Below are positions 9,172-21,932 of a stretch of 64,000 nucleotides of DNA, in pieces. The stretch is from Prosapia bicincta. Lineage: Eukaryota > Arthropoda > Insecta > Hemiptera > Cercopidae. Location of the stretch: assembly GCA_036971475.1 (NCBI GenBank), contig JBAIZL010000008.1, positions 24,882,982-24,946,981 on the forward strand. Reading direction: 5' to 3'. The position numbers and the translations under genes were made by a program. The notes beneath the pieces were generated by a model. The model saw only the letters and a program-made list of their open reading frames with translations, had not been told where the DNA came from and searched no databases. Positions within the stretch are counted from its first letter, which is position 1. Every line of letters begins with the position of its first letter.

Positions 9172-10892
9172 ATATAAATAATCATATATAGTTTTGTTTT
9201 AGAAAAATACACAAACTTTAATTATATAACCTTAGGACCTAGGAGTTATATTTCAAACCTCAGCACTCCAATCTGATGAAATATAAAGAGTCCAGGTCAA
9301 TGAGAGTGTAGTTCCATTAATATACTCGTAATTCCAGATATAAAAAATCTCATCCTGATGACACTAAGCAATTGGGCAGAAAAGTTTAAAATAAAATTTA
9401 TTTCCCATCCTCAAACAGTTTATAATTACTCAGTTTATATTGTGGAATTTTATTATCCTTACTTGTTGTATTACCTATTTAGAATAAATGTTGAATAGAA
9501 AAATGGAGAGGACCTGGCTTTATGTTATTTTGATTCATGTAAAACAGCAGTATGTACAGAAAATAGAATTGCTACCAGAAACAGTTATTTGAATGCAACA
9601 GGATCAATATGTACCTGCAGTAACTTGAAGGACTTACTAATAACATTTCTTATATTGCCAATAACAATAACCTAAATTATACTGTTTTAATATTTATTTA
9701 CAAAACACGTGTAAATGTTTTAAACTTGCCTATAGTAGCACTTACTTTGCTTGTTGAGGACAGCCGTTTTGGGAGATGTGTCCCTTTGTCAACGCACACC
9801 GTAATGCCCGAAATGGCAGTCCTCAACAAGCAAAGTAAGTGCTACTATAGGCAAGTTTAAAATATTTAAAAATGTTTAGTGATTACTAGTAGCTCACGTG
9901 AAGATGGAATCAACAAATGTTGATTTATTTAAATGTAAATTTATAAATGTATATTTATTAAATAAATCCAATAAATTAAATATACATGATATAGTTTGCA
10001 AATGTTCAGAAACATCAAATTTCAAAAGTTTAAACTTAGTAAAACTAATACTTGTCAAACTTCTTATTAATAAGGTACATTTATGAGTAGCTTAGTAATA
10101 CTTAATGATTAAGAGCAATAAGAAATTTTATCATTGTCTAGGTCGCCCATAAAAAAAACATTATGTCTCAAAACACGTTTTTCAAAGTTTACATTAATAA
10201 TCATAAGCTTATCAAGTCGTAATTTAAGAAGTTGAAACATAAAGTTTCACATAAAGGTACAGTATATACAACAAAGTCATAAATCTAGAAAATTTCAAGA
10301 TAATTGTTTTAAAATTTACTTGTTCAATATCTTGCTCAGTGACTTTTTCTTTGTTTATTGGTTGAAAATTAAGCCACCTACCCTTTGATTTTTTGTGTGA
10401 TGTTATTACTTTGAAGCTACTAAGTTCTTCTCTGTTGGAAAGAATTTAATGTTAGAATATTGCTGGTAAGTATTTTGTAGTTACTTTTTTGACACAGGTA
10501 TAATCTTACTAAACTGATTTAAAAAATACAAAATTCCAGGTAATTATTGAACAGTATATAATTTTTTTTATAACTTCGATGTTTACAATTTCATTCTAAA
10601 ATTTACTGAACTTGATTGAAATTATAATATATTTTTAATAACAAAATGGCAAATAGTGATATTTAAAAGCAATATTTTGAAAGCAGTATTTAAAAAAAGA
10701 AATATGCTAGTATGCAGTTGTACTATAATGAGTTAGCCTAGAGTATAAATTAAAGGATCAAATAGGTAATAATATTTTTATCTTTGGTGTTTATATAAGA
10801 TAAGGTGGCCAAGGACAAGAATAAATCAATAGTTACCTTTATCAAGTTGATTATATATTTGAATATATAATGGATTTTAAAAATAAACAAAC
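9172..10892. other. Remainder of intron 10
   Basis: Apart from the copy 2 element, this is AT-rich intron without a recognised feature. The short open frames in it look random. Confidence 0.7.
9722..9915. mobile_element. Long-inverted-repeat element, copy 2
   Basis: Same family as copy 1, with AAACTTGCCTATAGTAGCAC at 9722 and its inverted end by 9859. The centre is shorter. The same tail (GTAGCTCACGTGAAGATGGA) ends near 9912. Confidence 0.72.
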
Positions 10893-10999
10893 CTTAACTG
10901 TGGATATCCTTTGTCTGATTTAGAGAGGCTATCATTTCCAGGTATTTTTTTTACAACAAGAGTGTCAATATTGGGCGTCGTAATAAAGTATGACACTGC
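10893..10999 (-). CDS. SLC15 transporter exon 10 (extracellular domain, part 2)
   Basis: The acceptor is TTTTTTGTAG and the donor TTAAG|GTTTGT. It encodes AVSYFITTPNIDTLVVKKIP and ends KGYPQL plus two bases of an arginine codon. NDS is a possible glycosylation sequon. Sequence is poorly conserved as expected here; inclusion rests on phase, splice sites and position. Confidence 0.9.
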
Positions 11000-12090
11000 C
11001 TACAAAAAATGAGATTAGTTAATTATTTATGCAATTAGAAAAAAATATATATAGCTCACTTAAAATGTATGTATGAAAAATGTATTAATAAAAAATTTCA
11101 CTATAAGGTATTTTTAAAACTTAATCTAAATATTCGTAAAATCTTGTTCATCCAAACTTAATGGGATGGTCTGAACTATTGAATGTCAGGGCCATACAGA
11201 ATGAGCCATATTTTTTGGCTTTTTGCATATAAAAATGTCAAGTTGGTTTGTGTATGCCTCAAAAACTCAAAACTTTCTGCAGATATTATGTTCAGGTCAG
11301 TAACATAACCATGACGTTGAGAAAACAGCTTTTTTAACAGTTGTTTACCAGCAACCATCCTCTGTCAGAAGTGATGGGATCAGTCACCATTCTAGCTAAC
11401 AACCACCGTCACGTGGGAAACATTACTTGTTCCAAATTACATTTACTACTAACAAAAACAATCGTATCTACTTGCATCCCATTCAGGTTGTTATACATTC
11501 AGGAATTAAAAATTCACCTTAATGACGGTACTTTTGTATAACATGTTGTGACTAAGCATTGTTTGCTAAATTGTAAGTAGAGGTTATTTGGGAATACCGT
11601 CACACTCCAGCTGCGACTGCTTCATTTTATGTAGATATGAAATGACACAGTTACAACACTGGTGATTTGAAATTACATGACCAATCAAGCATTCCAAAAT
11701 TAACTTATGAACTTGAGGACATTTATAATCGCATAATGCAAATGATAAATTACAGATTTGGTGGGAGCTTCTTCTAGGATGCGCCAGAAAGAAGTGGTTA
11801 AGTTATTTCTTATTAGATTGATTCTGGCAATGGTTCGATCAAAAAATGGCATAGCCTTAGCCTCTGAAGTATTGGAAAATTAAGTTCATATGAAAAGTAT
11901 GCTTTGTTTTGTTTCTCATCCCTTATCATCCCTGTGGAACCACAACAAGCTACAGCAAAGTGTATGTGTGTCTATATACATAATTACTCGTAGTTTCATA
12001 TAATTAGTGTCTTTTCAATTAGTTTCATGACTTTCTAGTACATTAAGTATATGTTTTCCATTAAAAAAACTAGTCTAATGACAAACTTAC
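11000..12090. other. Intron 9
   Basis: A moderately less AT-rich patch at 11150-11950 has short open frames on both strands, none of which I can assign to a family. It may be an old transposon remnant. Confidence 0.5.
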
Positions 12091-12339
12091 TTCTGCATCA
12101 AGTATTGAAACTTGGCCAGACCATTGTTTTCCAGATGCACTGGTACAACTTGAGTCAAATGAAACACTTAACAAATACTCTTTGTTATTATAAGGAATAT
12201 TCTTAGCTTCCAAAACACCAAGGCTATTTATTACTCCTGATAAGCCTTCTATTTGGGATGTAACTGTTGCATTGCAGTTAATACCATTGTATAATCTTAG
12301 CTGACTAATTCCTGATTGTGGTAGCACTGCATACGTACT
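12091..12339 (-). CDS. SLC15 transporter exon 9 (extracellular domain, part 1)
   Basis: Eighty-three codons, phase 0 at both ends: STYAVLPQSGISQLRLYNGI through QVSILDAE. It begins the large loop between TM9 and TM10, which in PepT1 folds as immunoglobulin-like domains. A cysteine and the sequon NAT occur in INCNATVT. The acceptor GTTTGAAG|AGT has an unusual purine at -4. An alternative GCAG 11 bases further in would break the frame. Confidence 0.9.
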
Positions 12340-13285
12340 CTTCAAACAAAGTAATTAATAAATTAAAAAACAATAATCTAGCAAGTCACACTTACTTTTA
12401 AGAATCATTATTAGAATTATAACTAAGTATCACTATTGTTCTATAGAATCATCTGCATATTTATTTTGTTTAATAAATGTCACTTACTTTTTATTTTAAC
12501 CTATTTTCATTATTTAGGCGTGAATGACAATTATTTTAAAAAAAACTGATGTTAAAGGCTATAGAAGAACATTAAGAATTAATAGTGATATTAAGTATAG
12601 AGATAAATTTGGTTATTAAACCTCACCAACCCATGTATGAATAATGTTAAACATTTATTATTTGTCCAAACTCAAAGTCTGATATTTTAACGTCATTGTT
12701 AAATAACTTGTATTGTAAAACAATATTGTTTATTTGTTAATCTTTTCATTTTGTAAAAGTGAAAACCATTTTTTCTATCCTAATGATAGAAGACATCAAA
12801 CTATCATTTTAGATATTTTTATTGCGATATTTTTGATGCAATACCTAATTGACGTTTAAGACAAGTTTTGACATTGCTAACATAATAACATTTAGAAAGA
12901 ATATTTGGGTAGAATTATAAAATATATGTTTAACAAAAAACTTAGTTAATAATAAATAATACTCTTGAATTGTGTAGACTTGAATTATGGTATTTTTGTA
13001 GTTAAAACTTTGTAGCATTATGACTTGCTCTAATGTAACACAATATTGAAGATTGCTCGGTGCAGTTTTTGAAAACACTTTGGCCCACTTTATTGTGATC
13101 ATGCAGGATTTAATATTAAACGTTTCAACTTATTAAAAAATTTTTTTAAACTATAATGACCAATCTTTTCTTCAGGTGCCTATCTCTTACGGATGATGGC
13201 AATCTGAACTTCATTAATTACTACCCAAAAAATTCTGACATGTTTTAATATATTGAAAAAAAAATTAATCTCATGATTAAATTAC
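12340..13285. other. Intron 8
   Basis: AT-rich, no recognised feature. Confidence 0.75.
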
Positions 13286-13534
13286 TTCTAACTGGATTTC
13301 TACAAGTGCAGAAACAATGAATGCTACAGCTGCTAAGAAGCCTCCAGTGGATAATCGTTGCAGAGGTCGAATGAGGAGGCGGCAAGCTGCTAGAGCAGGG
13401 TAGACCAAAGACTCAAACAGAGGTATGAATAACAAAATCAAGACTGGGTTAACGACTTGCATCTGATCAGGTTTTATAGTAAAAAAGCCAAGTCTACCAT
13501 CCATGCGTGTAGCTTGAAATGTCCATCGGGATCC
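13286..13534 (-). CDS. SLC15 transporter exon 8 (TM8-TM9)
   Basis: Eighty-three codons, phase 0 at both ends. It opens GSRWTFQATRMDGRLGFFTI, continuing DQQ from exon 7 exactly as in PepT proteins. KPDQMQVVNPVLILLFIPLF forms TM8, and LAAVAFIVSALVEIQLE ends TM9. The acceptor CTTTTAG follows a strong pyrimidine tract and the donor is GAA|GTAATT. Confidence 0.97.
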
Positions 13535-14660
13535 CTAAAAGAAAAAGAAAATTAGTTTCATAATTGTTATAAAAACTTTTGCACGCAAAGAACTAATTCT
13601 ATAAAGTTAAATAACATTTACAATGTTTTAAAAGTGTCATTGTAAATGAAATCTTAAAAAAGTTGTAACTTAGAATATATTATTCTAGACAAAATATAAT
13701 TTTTTTAATAGAAAAAGTATATAAATTTGTAGAAAATATTTTAGTGAAAAATCTATACTTTGTAGCAAAGATTTAAAATAAAAGAAAACTTTTAAAAAAT
13801 TTGGCAATTATAAAAAATATTCTGAACAAAATATTTGGAATTCTTTCTGTAATACGTAGGGAGTCAATATTATCCTTCTTGATGTTCTTAGTTTCCACGT
13901 TTGTACTACTTTTAATTCTTATTTCACTTACAAAAAAACATTTTGAAAGTCCTTACTCCTATTTGAACTACATTATTATATAAAATCTGCAGAAACTTAA
14001 TAACATGTTTATGTGGCACAACACAAGTAGAATACCTTAAATACATTGGCAATACTTTATGAGCATCAAGTAGAAAGATTGTTTTATCAATAATTTCAGA
14101 GCTATGGTTTCAAAGGTAATTAGAAAAGCAAGGGGATATTTGTAAAATGTTTAATTGGAAAGCCTTATGGCACCAGATACATCTACCGAGAGTCTGATTT
14201 GTATTTAAAAGCATTGAACATGCCCTGAAGTTAGTCCTAATTCACAAAATCTTGACTTGTATATAATACAAAGACTAGATTTTAAAATGTTGAGCTATTA
14301 AAAACTTTAAGTAATCTTAAATTAAATAATATTAATGCTAATAAATATTAATTAATCACTTAAACAATAGTTTATGACTATCCGAACTTTAAATTTAGTA
14401 AATTTGTTAAAACTTACTGAGACAGAACGTTTTCGATCGCTATGTGCCGATGTACATCAGTGTCTTCTGCTTGGAGATGTTGGGTCAAGCGGTGACAGTT
14501 TTAAAGGTAGGTTTTCGGTAGTATCAAAGAGTGTGTGTGATTTGTATTGTGTTTATTCATTTAATATGTTTGTACTTTGTGTTTTTGTGTGTCTGTAAAT
14601 TTCATATTGTTCTAGTGATTGTTCTAAATATTAATTAACTTTAAAAAACCAAACATATGT
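13535..14660. other. Distal part of intron 7
   Basis: AT-rich sequence between exon 8 and the 165-bp array. Nothing recognisable. Confidence 0.75.
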
Positions 14661-14668
14661 ATTTACTA

Positions 14669-16650
14669 GACACCACTCAAACAGAGAATATACAAGTACA
14701 CAATGCAATTTAATATCACTTCTATGATATCATGGTTTATTTGAGTAGTTGAAGTACCCGTTGATCAAATAGAGCCCAAAAGAGTGGAAGAGGGATAAAG
14801 AGCACTAAGACTTGTAAAACTGCCTTCACATCTGACACCACTCAAACAGAGAATATACAAGTATACAATGCAATTTAATATCACTTCTATGATATCATGG
14901 TTTATTTGAGTAGTTGAAGTACCTGTTGATCAAATAGAGCCCAAAAGTGTGGAAGAGGGATAAAGAGCACTAAGACTTGTAAAACTGCCTTCACATTTGA
15001 CACCACTCAAACAGAGAATATACAAGTATACAATGCAATTTAATATCACTTCTATGATATCATGGTTTATTTGAGTAGTTGAAGTACCTGTTGATCAAAT
15101 AGAGCCCAAAAGAGTGGAAGAGGGATAAAGAGCACTAAGACTTGTAAAACTGCCTTCACATCTGACACCACTCAAACAGAGAATATACAAGTATACAATG
15201 CAATTTAATATCACTTCTATGATATCATGGTTTATTTGAGTAGTTGAAGTACCTGTTGATCAAATAGAGCCCAAAAGAGTGGAAGAGGGATAAAGAGCAC
15301 TAAGACTTGTAAAACTGCCTTGACATCTGACACCACTCAAACAGAGAATATACAAGTATACAATACAATTTAATATCACTTCTATGATATCATGGTTTAT
15401 TTGAGTAGTTGAAGTACCTGTTGATCAAATAGAGCCCAAAAGAGTGGAAGAGGGATAAAGAGCACTAAGACTTGTAAAACTGCCTTCACATCTGACACCA
15501 CTCAAACAGAGAATATACAAGTACACAATGCAATTTAATATCACTTCTATGATATCATGGTTTATTTGAGTAGTTAAGTACCTGTTGATCAAATAGAGCC
15601 CAAAAGAGTAGAAGAGGGATAAAGAGCACTAAGACTTGTAAAACTGCCTTCACATCTGACACCACTCAAACAGAGAATATACAAGTATACAATGCAATTT
15701 AATATCACTTCTATGATATCATGATTTATTTGAGTAGTTGAAGTACCTGTTGATCAAATAGAGCCCAAAAGAGTGGAAGAGGGATAAAGAGCACTAAGAC
15801 TTGTAAAACTGCCTTCACATCTGACACCACTCAAACAGAGAATATACAAGTACACAATGCAATTTAATATCACTTCTATGATATCATGGTTTATTTGAGT
15901 AGTTAAGTACCTGTTGATCAAATAGAGCCCAAAAGAGTAGAAGAGGGATAAAGAGCACTAAGACTTGTAAAACTGCCTTCACATCTGACACCACTCAAAC
16001 AGAGAATATACAAGTATACAATGCAATTTAATATCACTTCTATGATATCATGGTTTATTTGAGTAGTTGAAGTACCCGTTGATCAAATAGAGCCCAAAAG
16101 AGTGGAAGAGGGATAAAGAGCACTAAGACTTGTAAAACTGCCTTCACATCTGACACCACTCAAACAGAGAATATACAAGTATACAATGCAATTTAATATC
16201 ACTTCTATGATATCATGGTTTATTTGAGTAGTTGAAGTACCTGTTGATCAAATAGAGCCCAAAAGAGTGGAAGAGGGATAAAAAGCACTAAGACTTGTAA
16301 AACTGCCTTCACATCTGACACCACTCAAACAGAGAATATACAAGTATACAATGCAATTTAATATCACTTCTATGATATCATGGTTTATTTGAGTAGTTGA
16401 AGTACCTGTTGATCAAATAGAGCCCAAAAGAGTGGAAGAGGGATAAAAAGCACTAAGACTTGTAAAACTGCCTTCACATCTGACACCACTCAAACAGAGA
16501 ATATACAAGTATACAATGCAATTTAATATCACTTCTATGATATCATGGTTTATTTGAGTAGTTGAAGTACCTGTTGATCAAATAGAGCCCAAAAGAGTGG
16601 AAGAGGGATAAAAAGCACTAAGACTTGTAAAGCTGCCTTCACATCTGACA
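14669..16650 (-). repeat. 165-bp tandem array (12 units) carrying a copied fragment of exon 7 and its splice donor
   Basis: Units begin GACACCACTCAAACAGAGAA at 14669, 14834, 14999, 15164, 15329, 15494, 15658, 15823, 15987, 16152, 16317 and 16482. Unit length is 165 (two are 164). The last unit overlaps the genuine exon 7. On the minus strand every unit holds about 79 nt of exon 7 (DVKAALQVLVLFIPLPLFWA region through DQQ), a CAACAG|GTACTT donor and the first 85 nt of the intron. The two units next to the exon share its AAAAAGCAC variant, while distal ones carry AAAGAGCAC. The 11 extra units lie inside intron 7. Confidence 0.95.
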
Positions 16651-16738
16651 CCAGATTTTTTCCATAATTATCTTCCGCATAGTCAAGCCAGTGCTCCTTT
16701 TTGGTGTCTTTATGTTTTATTTTTGTTGCTACAGCATG
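16571..16738 (-). CDS. SLC15 transporter exon 7 (TM7, WALFDQQ)
   Basis: Exactly 56 codons in phase 0 between TTTTGCAG and CAACAG|GTACTT. The basic loop KIKHKDTKKEHWLDYAEDNY precedes DVKAALQVLVLFIPLPLFWA and LFDQQ, the TM7 segment with the substrate-pocket tryptophan (W302, PepT1 Trp294). The 3' half of this exon (16571 to about 16650), with its donor and adjoining intron, is the source of the 165-bp tandem array just downstream. Read-through past the donor meets an in-frame TAA after VLQLLK. Confidence 0.97.
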
Positions 16739-17819
16739 CTGCAAAACACAAATGTAATTTTTATTATAATATTTTTAATGAAACTTTGTATAGATCAAAG
16801 ATTACTTATAATTCACATACTCGTACAACAATCATTTAATTAAAAAAATCATGTATCAATATTATTTTAGCATTAATTAAAACCATCTGTCTATATATTG
16901 TGTGCATTTTTAGCAAGCAGTGGTATATTTATTAAGTATTTATTCTAGTAATAGTTCGTATTATATGGATAAGAGGTTCAAGTAAGAGAACCTCTGTTGA
17001 CAACTGGTATTTCCTTTAAAAATTTTAATCTTTACTATCCAGCTAGTATTTCTATTTTTACCAAACAACAAACAAGTCCACCAAAAAACAGTTTGTAACT
17101 CTATGGTACTAGTTAACCATTCACATTTTTTTATTGAAAATGCCAGGTGAATGATCCACTTTTTTCTACTAAGTTTGGCAAGTCTGGCATATCAAGTTTA
17201 TTTCTTTTTTATCTTCAAAATGATGAGAAGATAACGGAATAACTATAAGATATATAATAATACACTTCTCAATTGCGAACAAAAAAAAACCAACAAGCTA
17301 GAGTTTTATTTTAATCCAGACTAATTTATTAATTAAAATTTCTACACAAATAATGAATAAATAAGTGTAAGTTGATAATAAAGTCTGATGATAAAAAGCA
17401 AATTTAAATTCATTAATCCTTCAAGAGAGTTTTTGTTAAAACTTATATGTGTCAAGATCAGCATGTACATACTCAGATGGTCAAACACTGTCTTGTGATT
17501 TGGAGAAAAATATTAATTTAATTAAATTTGTTAACTATTTTTATTTTAAATAAAGTGTGCCAAAACTATGAGATGTTGAAATATGTAGAGCTCAAGTTAT
17601 AATTGGCCTTAGTAAACGTCAGAGATAAGCAGAACATACTGCATAGATTGAAAAAATTAAATTAAAAAAGTAATATTGGGGAGGAGAAAAATCGTTAAAT
17701 GGAAATTGGACAAGGAAAGTACTCGGGTTTTAAATTTGAAGTTGTAATAGTCAAAAGTAAAATCATCCGTGGCTAGTGGCATAAATCGCAGCCAAGGCAG
17801 AGAAACAAAACACCCCCCA

Positions 17820-17820
<1 letters not shown>
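16739..17820. other. Intron 6, part without repeats
   Basis: AT-rich, nothing recognised before the AC microsatellite. Confidence 0.75.
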
Positions 17821-18130
<310 letters not shown>

Positions 18131-18423
18131 TTTTCTAATATTTTGAACATATTTTACAGCTCAGACTTAATAACTTCATCCAAATTTCACGTTAATCCTA
18201 AAACTAACTAATTAGAAATATTGCTTTATCTTCTTCAATTTTGCTAAAAATATATTGGTATTAGTTTTTAACTTAAAATTTAAGACAAAATAATTAGCTA
18301 GTATAGTAAACAGGTAAAAAGATACAATTACAACAAGAACATTTTCAAAAACTAAGAGAAAAAGAGTGTAATACGAGGTTTACTTAATAAATAAAGTTCA
18401 ATAATCATAAATTTCCAACTTAC

Positions 18424-18506
18424 AGATATACAAGATACAGTTTCAACGATGATATTTCCTTGTGGTTCCTTGATTATGTAGAGACTCTTGCCACAGAAAA
18501 AAATAA
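18424..18506 (-). CDS. SLC15 transporter exon 6 (end of TM6 and start of central cytosolic loop)
   Basis: The acceptor is AAGTTTTAG-like (GTTTTAG|TTATTT) and the donor ATATCT|GTAAGT. It encodes VIFFCGKSLYIIKEPQGNII followed by VETVSCIS, the counterpart of the PepT1 GSKMY...PQGN segment that leads into the cytosolic loop between TM6 and TM7. It ends in phase 0. Confidence 0.95.
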
Positions 18507-18779
18507 CTAAAACACAATAGAAATTATTAATATTAACGCATATTTCAGGAAATAGTTAAATCTATTTTCATAATAAAAGTGCTAATTAAAAATTAATGTT
18601 TTTTTAACTTTCAATTATTACCAGTTACTTTTGAAAAGTCTTGAATCTAAAAAAATCTACAAATAACTAGATGTGTATTTTAAATAGTACCTTAATTAAT
18701 ACGAGTATAAATAAGGTATAAGATATTATATGATTTATATTATGCAATATATCCAGATAACGAAAGAATACACATGTAC

Positions 18780-19580
18780 ACTGACAACTCAATGTTAAAA
18801 AACACAGGAATGGAGAACTGGTGCTTACTCAAAACCTTTCCAGCCAAAGTGCACTGTTAAATTAGTTTCCAGTAAACCTTGCCGAAGTAAAAACTAACTC
18901 TTGAGTTTTTACTCTGTCCTCAATTCTGTGGAAGAGTTACTCAGACAGAATATCCTGGGGTGTTCATATTGTGTGGTATTTTATACAGCTCCCAGTCAAC
19001 AATATTCATACTTGTTTACAACTCTAGTATGAATTGCAACATCACCCTGAAAGCTAAAACAATTCTCGCAAATTTAATTGAAAGCAGTTGAGTTATCACT
19101 CTGCAATGAATCCCAAGCCATGTTGGGGTGAATGCAATGGGAATGCAGAAAACTTGCAAAACTAAGTTCTTGTATGTAGTAGCAATCGATTCCAACAATC
19201 CTGTTCACAACCAAAAGACAGTTAGATGGTCCTATCTAGATTGTCACCAATAAGATCTATAAAAAAGGTCATCAGAAGAAAAATATGGGAAGAACGCTTA
19301 ACTAAGGGCTGAACTGTGTTTACTCTGAAGAGATCAATTGCCACTCCCAAGTTCCACATGTGCATCTGAATTTCACTATTTGCAAACATACTTAGACAGG
19401 TCTGGCCTGGCGGATACCAGTGCCAACGCTTTTTACAACAGTAGACTACCTGCCAGTCTGCCAAGCACTGCTGACAACAGCAACAGACCAATTGCTAACT
19501 TTGCCTTGGCTTTACAGAGCTGGCTTTTACATGCCAAATGGGAGAATTGTCAAGGGCTGGTATTGGCAAAGTAAAGTAAA
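18780..19580 (+). pseudogene. Non-LTR retrotransposon relic with RNase H segment (intron 5)
   Basis: On the plus strand a broken frame gives ILYSSQSTIF (like the D-S-Q-A-A-I block), then AKTILANLIESS, a stop, then VITLQ, a stop, and IPSHVGVNAMGMQKT. This matches the VTLQWIPSHVGI.GNE block of the RNase H domain in I, Jockey or R1-type LINEs. A downstream segment (FHYLQTYLDRSGLADTSANA) suits the C-terminal region after RNase H. Multiple stops and frameshifts make it a fossil, and the clade is not determinable. Confidence 0.65.
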
Positions 19581-21219
19581 GTAGATGCTATTATAAATAA
19601 TGTAGTTAAATGAATAACATTTATTATAAAAACAAGCTATTTGCAAAATATTTTATTTTGAGTGTTGCAATGCCTTACAGTAATATACATTCATAACATG
19701 GTAGAATGTAACCAAAGAAATTGGGTCGCTGCCTCAATACACAAAATTTAACTTAGATGTTTTAATAGAGTTTAAGAATGATGAAAACGTTTAAGATTAA
19801 ACCGTTTATTTAGAATGCTTACTTCCACAAACATAATGCCTTTAGATATTATCAATATTTTGTATTTCTTTTACAAATGGCAGTAATTTTTGTAACTATA
19901 AGATCCAATAAGAAATTGTCATGTTTATATTACAACTTACCAATTCTGATATGAGACTGATATTTGAGTTTGATAATGATTATAGATAAATTAGAAATAA
20001 CAGTATCACAAACTCATTTAACAACGTTGCACAAATTACTAATATAAAGAAAATATTTCAGACAAGTTGGTCTAGTCAGGAATATATTTTCAGTATAATT
20101 TTCATGACATACTGATAGCACATGGAAACTGTTTTTAATTTACACAAAAGTAAATTATTATTTTGATTTTCCTTGATTTTCACAAGCCATAAATATCCCT
20201 CCTCAACTAAGCCCAACTTCACCATTGTCATATACAAAAAACATTGTTAGATCTTAAAAATAAAAAGCTATAATTCAACTAGTATATAAATACCAATGTA
20301 CCGTACAGTTTGGAAGCTATTTTGGAACTATTCGGTTTCCATTGGTGTGTATTTTTTTTTTAATTTGGCATTTTAAAGCATTGCTAACCTTGTGGATATT
20401 TATATTTTACGTCATGATTTTTTTTCTAAAACGTGTAAGTAATCTAAACTTAAAATGCAAGAGAATAGAAATTAACCTGTTTGCTACCGGGCGGCGCATA
20501 TACGAGACCGCATTAATATACGGCGCATATGTGAGTCGGCTGGTCTATACCGATAGTTATTTTGTTATCATTGCAGTAGCGAACGTGTTAACTTGTTTGT
20601 CCAACTGTTGCTGTGATAAAGATACACAAAAACAAGGCTGACTTAAGGACGCCAGAACCAGCTCATACCCACTCTTTAAACTCTTCTGTATACAAAAATT
20701 GAGACCTACTTCATAGTTACTTCTTATATTCTCTTAGTTAAGGGAAGCTATTACGTAAATATGTTAAATCTAATAACTATGCATTAAATTTCACACATTA
20801 TGGAAAATGGAATTAATTTCCATTATTTGTCCTAAAATTATTTTTGTCCTTTGAAGTTGTGTATTTATTAAAAACCTAACACCAACTTGTCTTAAGCCTG
20901 GCAGCCTTCAAGAGGTTTGTTAATATAAATAATTTGTATTTATCAATTTCTTTTTTGGAAAACAGCGTTTAAGACTATCATCACCTATGATATATTTAAA
21001 CTATTTTTGTTTTTATTGAATCAATGTTAGAACAAAGACAGCGGACAATACGCCAAATATAAAACTATCTGTTTCATGCACCACTAAATCTCTCCTTTAT
21101 AAACAATGTGACTGTAAGAATAATCCTAACTTTTACCTATAAATTTACATTTGCAACAATTGTTTGATTTTAAAATGGGTGGCGTGTTTCAGCTCAGTTT
21201 CAAAATATCTTATTCTTAC
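19580..21219. other. Remainder of intron 5
   Basis: AT-rich with a small GC-richer patch at about 20480-20600. No family recognised. Confidence 0.6.
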
Positions 21220-21494
21220 CAGTTGCAACGATCATCAGCAATGCCGGGACTCCGAAAGCCAGAGGATAGCATGAGTCTTCTCCCATACAGTGGACGTCAA
21301 GGCGCAATATAGGCGTAAGATATGTTGAGATCAAACTTCCTGCATTTATTGAGAAATAGAATATGCTAAAGAACTGAGCTAATTGTTTAGTTTGTTCTGG
21401 TAAAATAAACTGATCCCCACCAAAAGATGAGACACAAGGTTTAATTCCACCTGTTCCCACTGCGATAAACAGAAGTCCCAGCAAGCTGAATACT
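21220..21494 (-). CDS. SLC15 transporter exon 5 (TM4-TM6, PTR2 signatures)
   Basis: Encodes residues 133-224. GTGGIKPCVSSFGGDQF (146-162) is the first PTR2/POT signature. FFSIFYFSINAGSLIST (174-190) is the second, and Y179 corresponds to the PepT1 tyrosine needed for transport. The exon continues through an extracellular CMGEDSCYPLAFGVPA loop into TM6. The acceptor is TTTTTTTAG and the donor AACTG|GTAAGA. This exon alone fixes the family. Confidence 0.98.
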
Positions 21495-21862
21495 CTAAAA
21501 AAATAATATTATGAAAATGAAATTTTTTTAGTGGTTGTAGTAGTGTTTAATTTTGTATACTGTTAGAATTATCATTAGAAGAAAGTATCCTTTCTGTTTT
21601 TCTTTTAACAAAATAAACCAGTAATCGTGGTTTCCTTGATTATACCTGACCAAGTGCTCATTCCTATTTTTTTATTGTGACCTTAAAAAAAGCATGTTAA
21701 AAAGTAAATACTGTTTTAATACTAAACAATAATTTGATTTTATACATTATTTAGTAAAAAATAATTTGATTTAATACATTATTTAGTAAAGAGAAACAAG
21801 TTTACATTATAAATAGTGGTCTTTTAAAGGTATGGCTGTGATTACTATGAGGGAGCTCATAC

Positions 21863-21932
21863 ACTGCAGTTATACTACACTATAGTGTAGTACACTGTAG
21901 CTACACTACAATGTAGTTATACTGTAATGATA
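21863..21932. repeat. Small palindrome cluster
   Basis: TACTACACTATAGTGTAGTA is a perfect 20-bp palindrome. It is followed by related CTACACTACAATGTAG and TTATACTGTAA words, so the region can fold into several hairpins. Confidence 0.8.
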
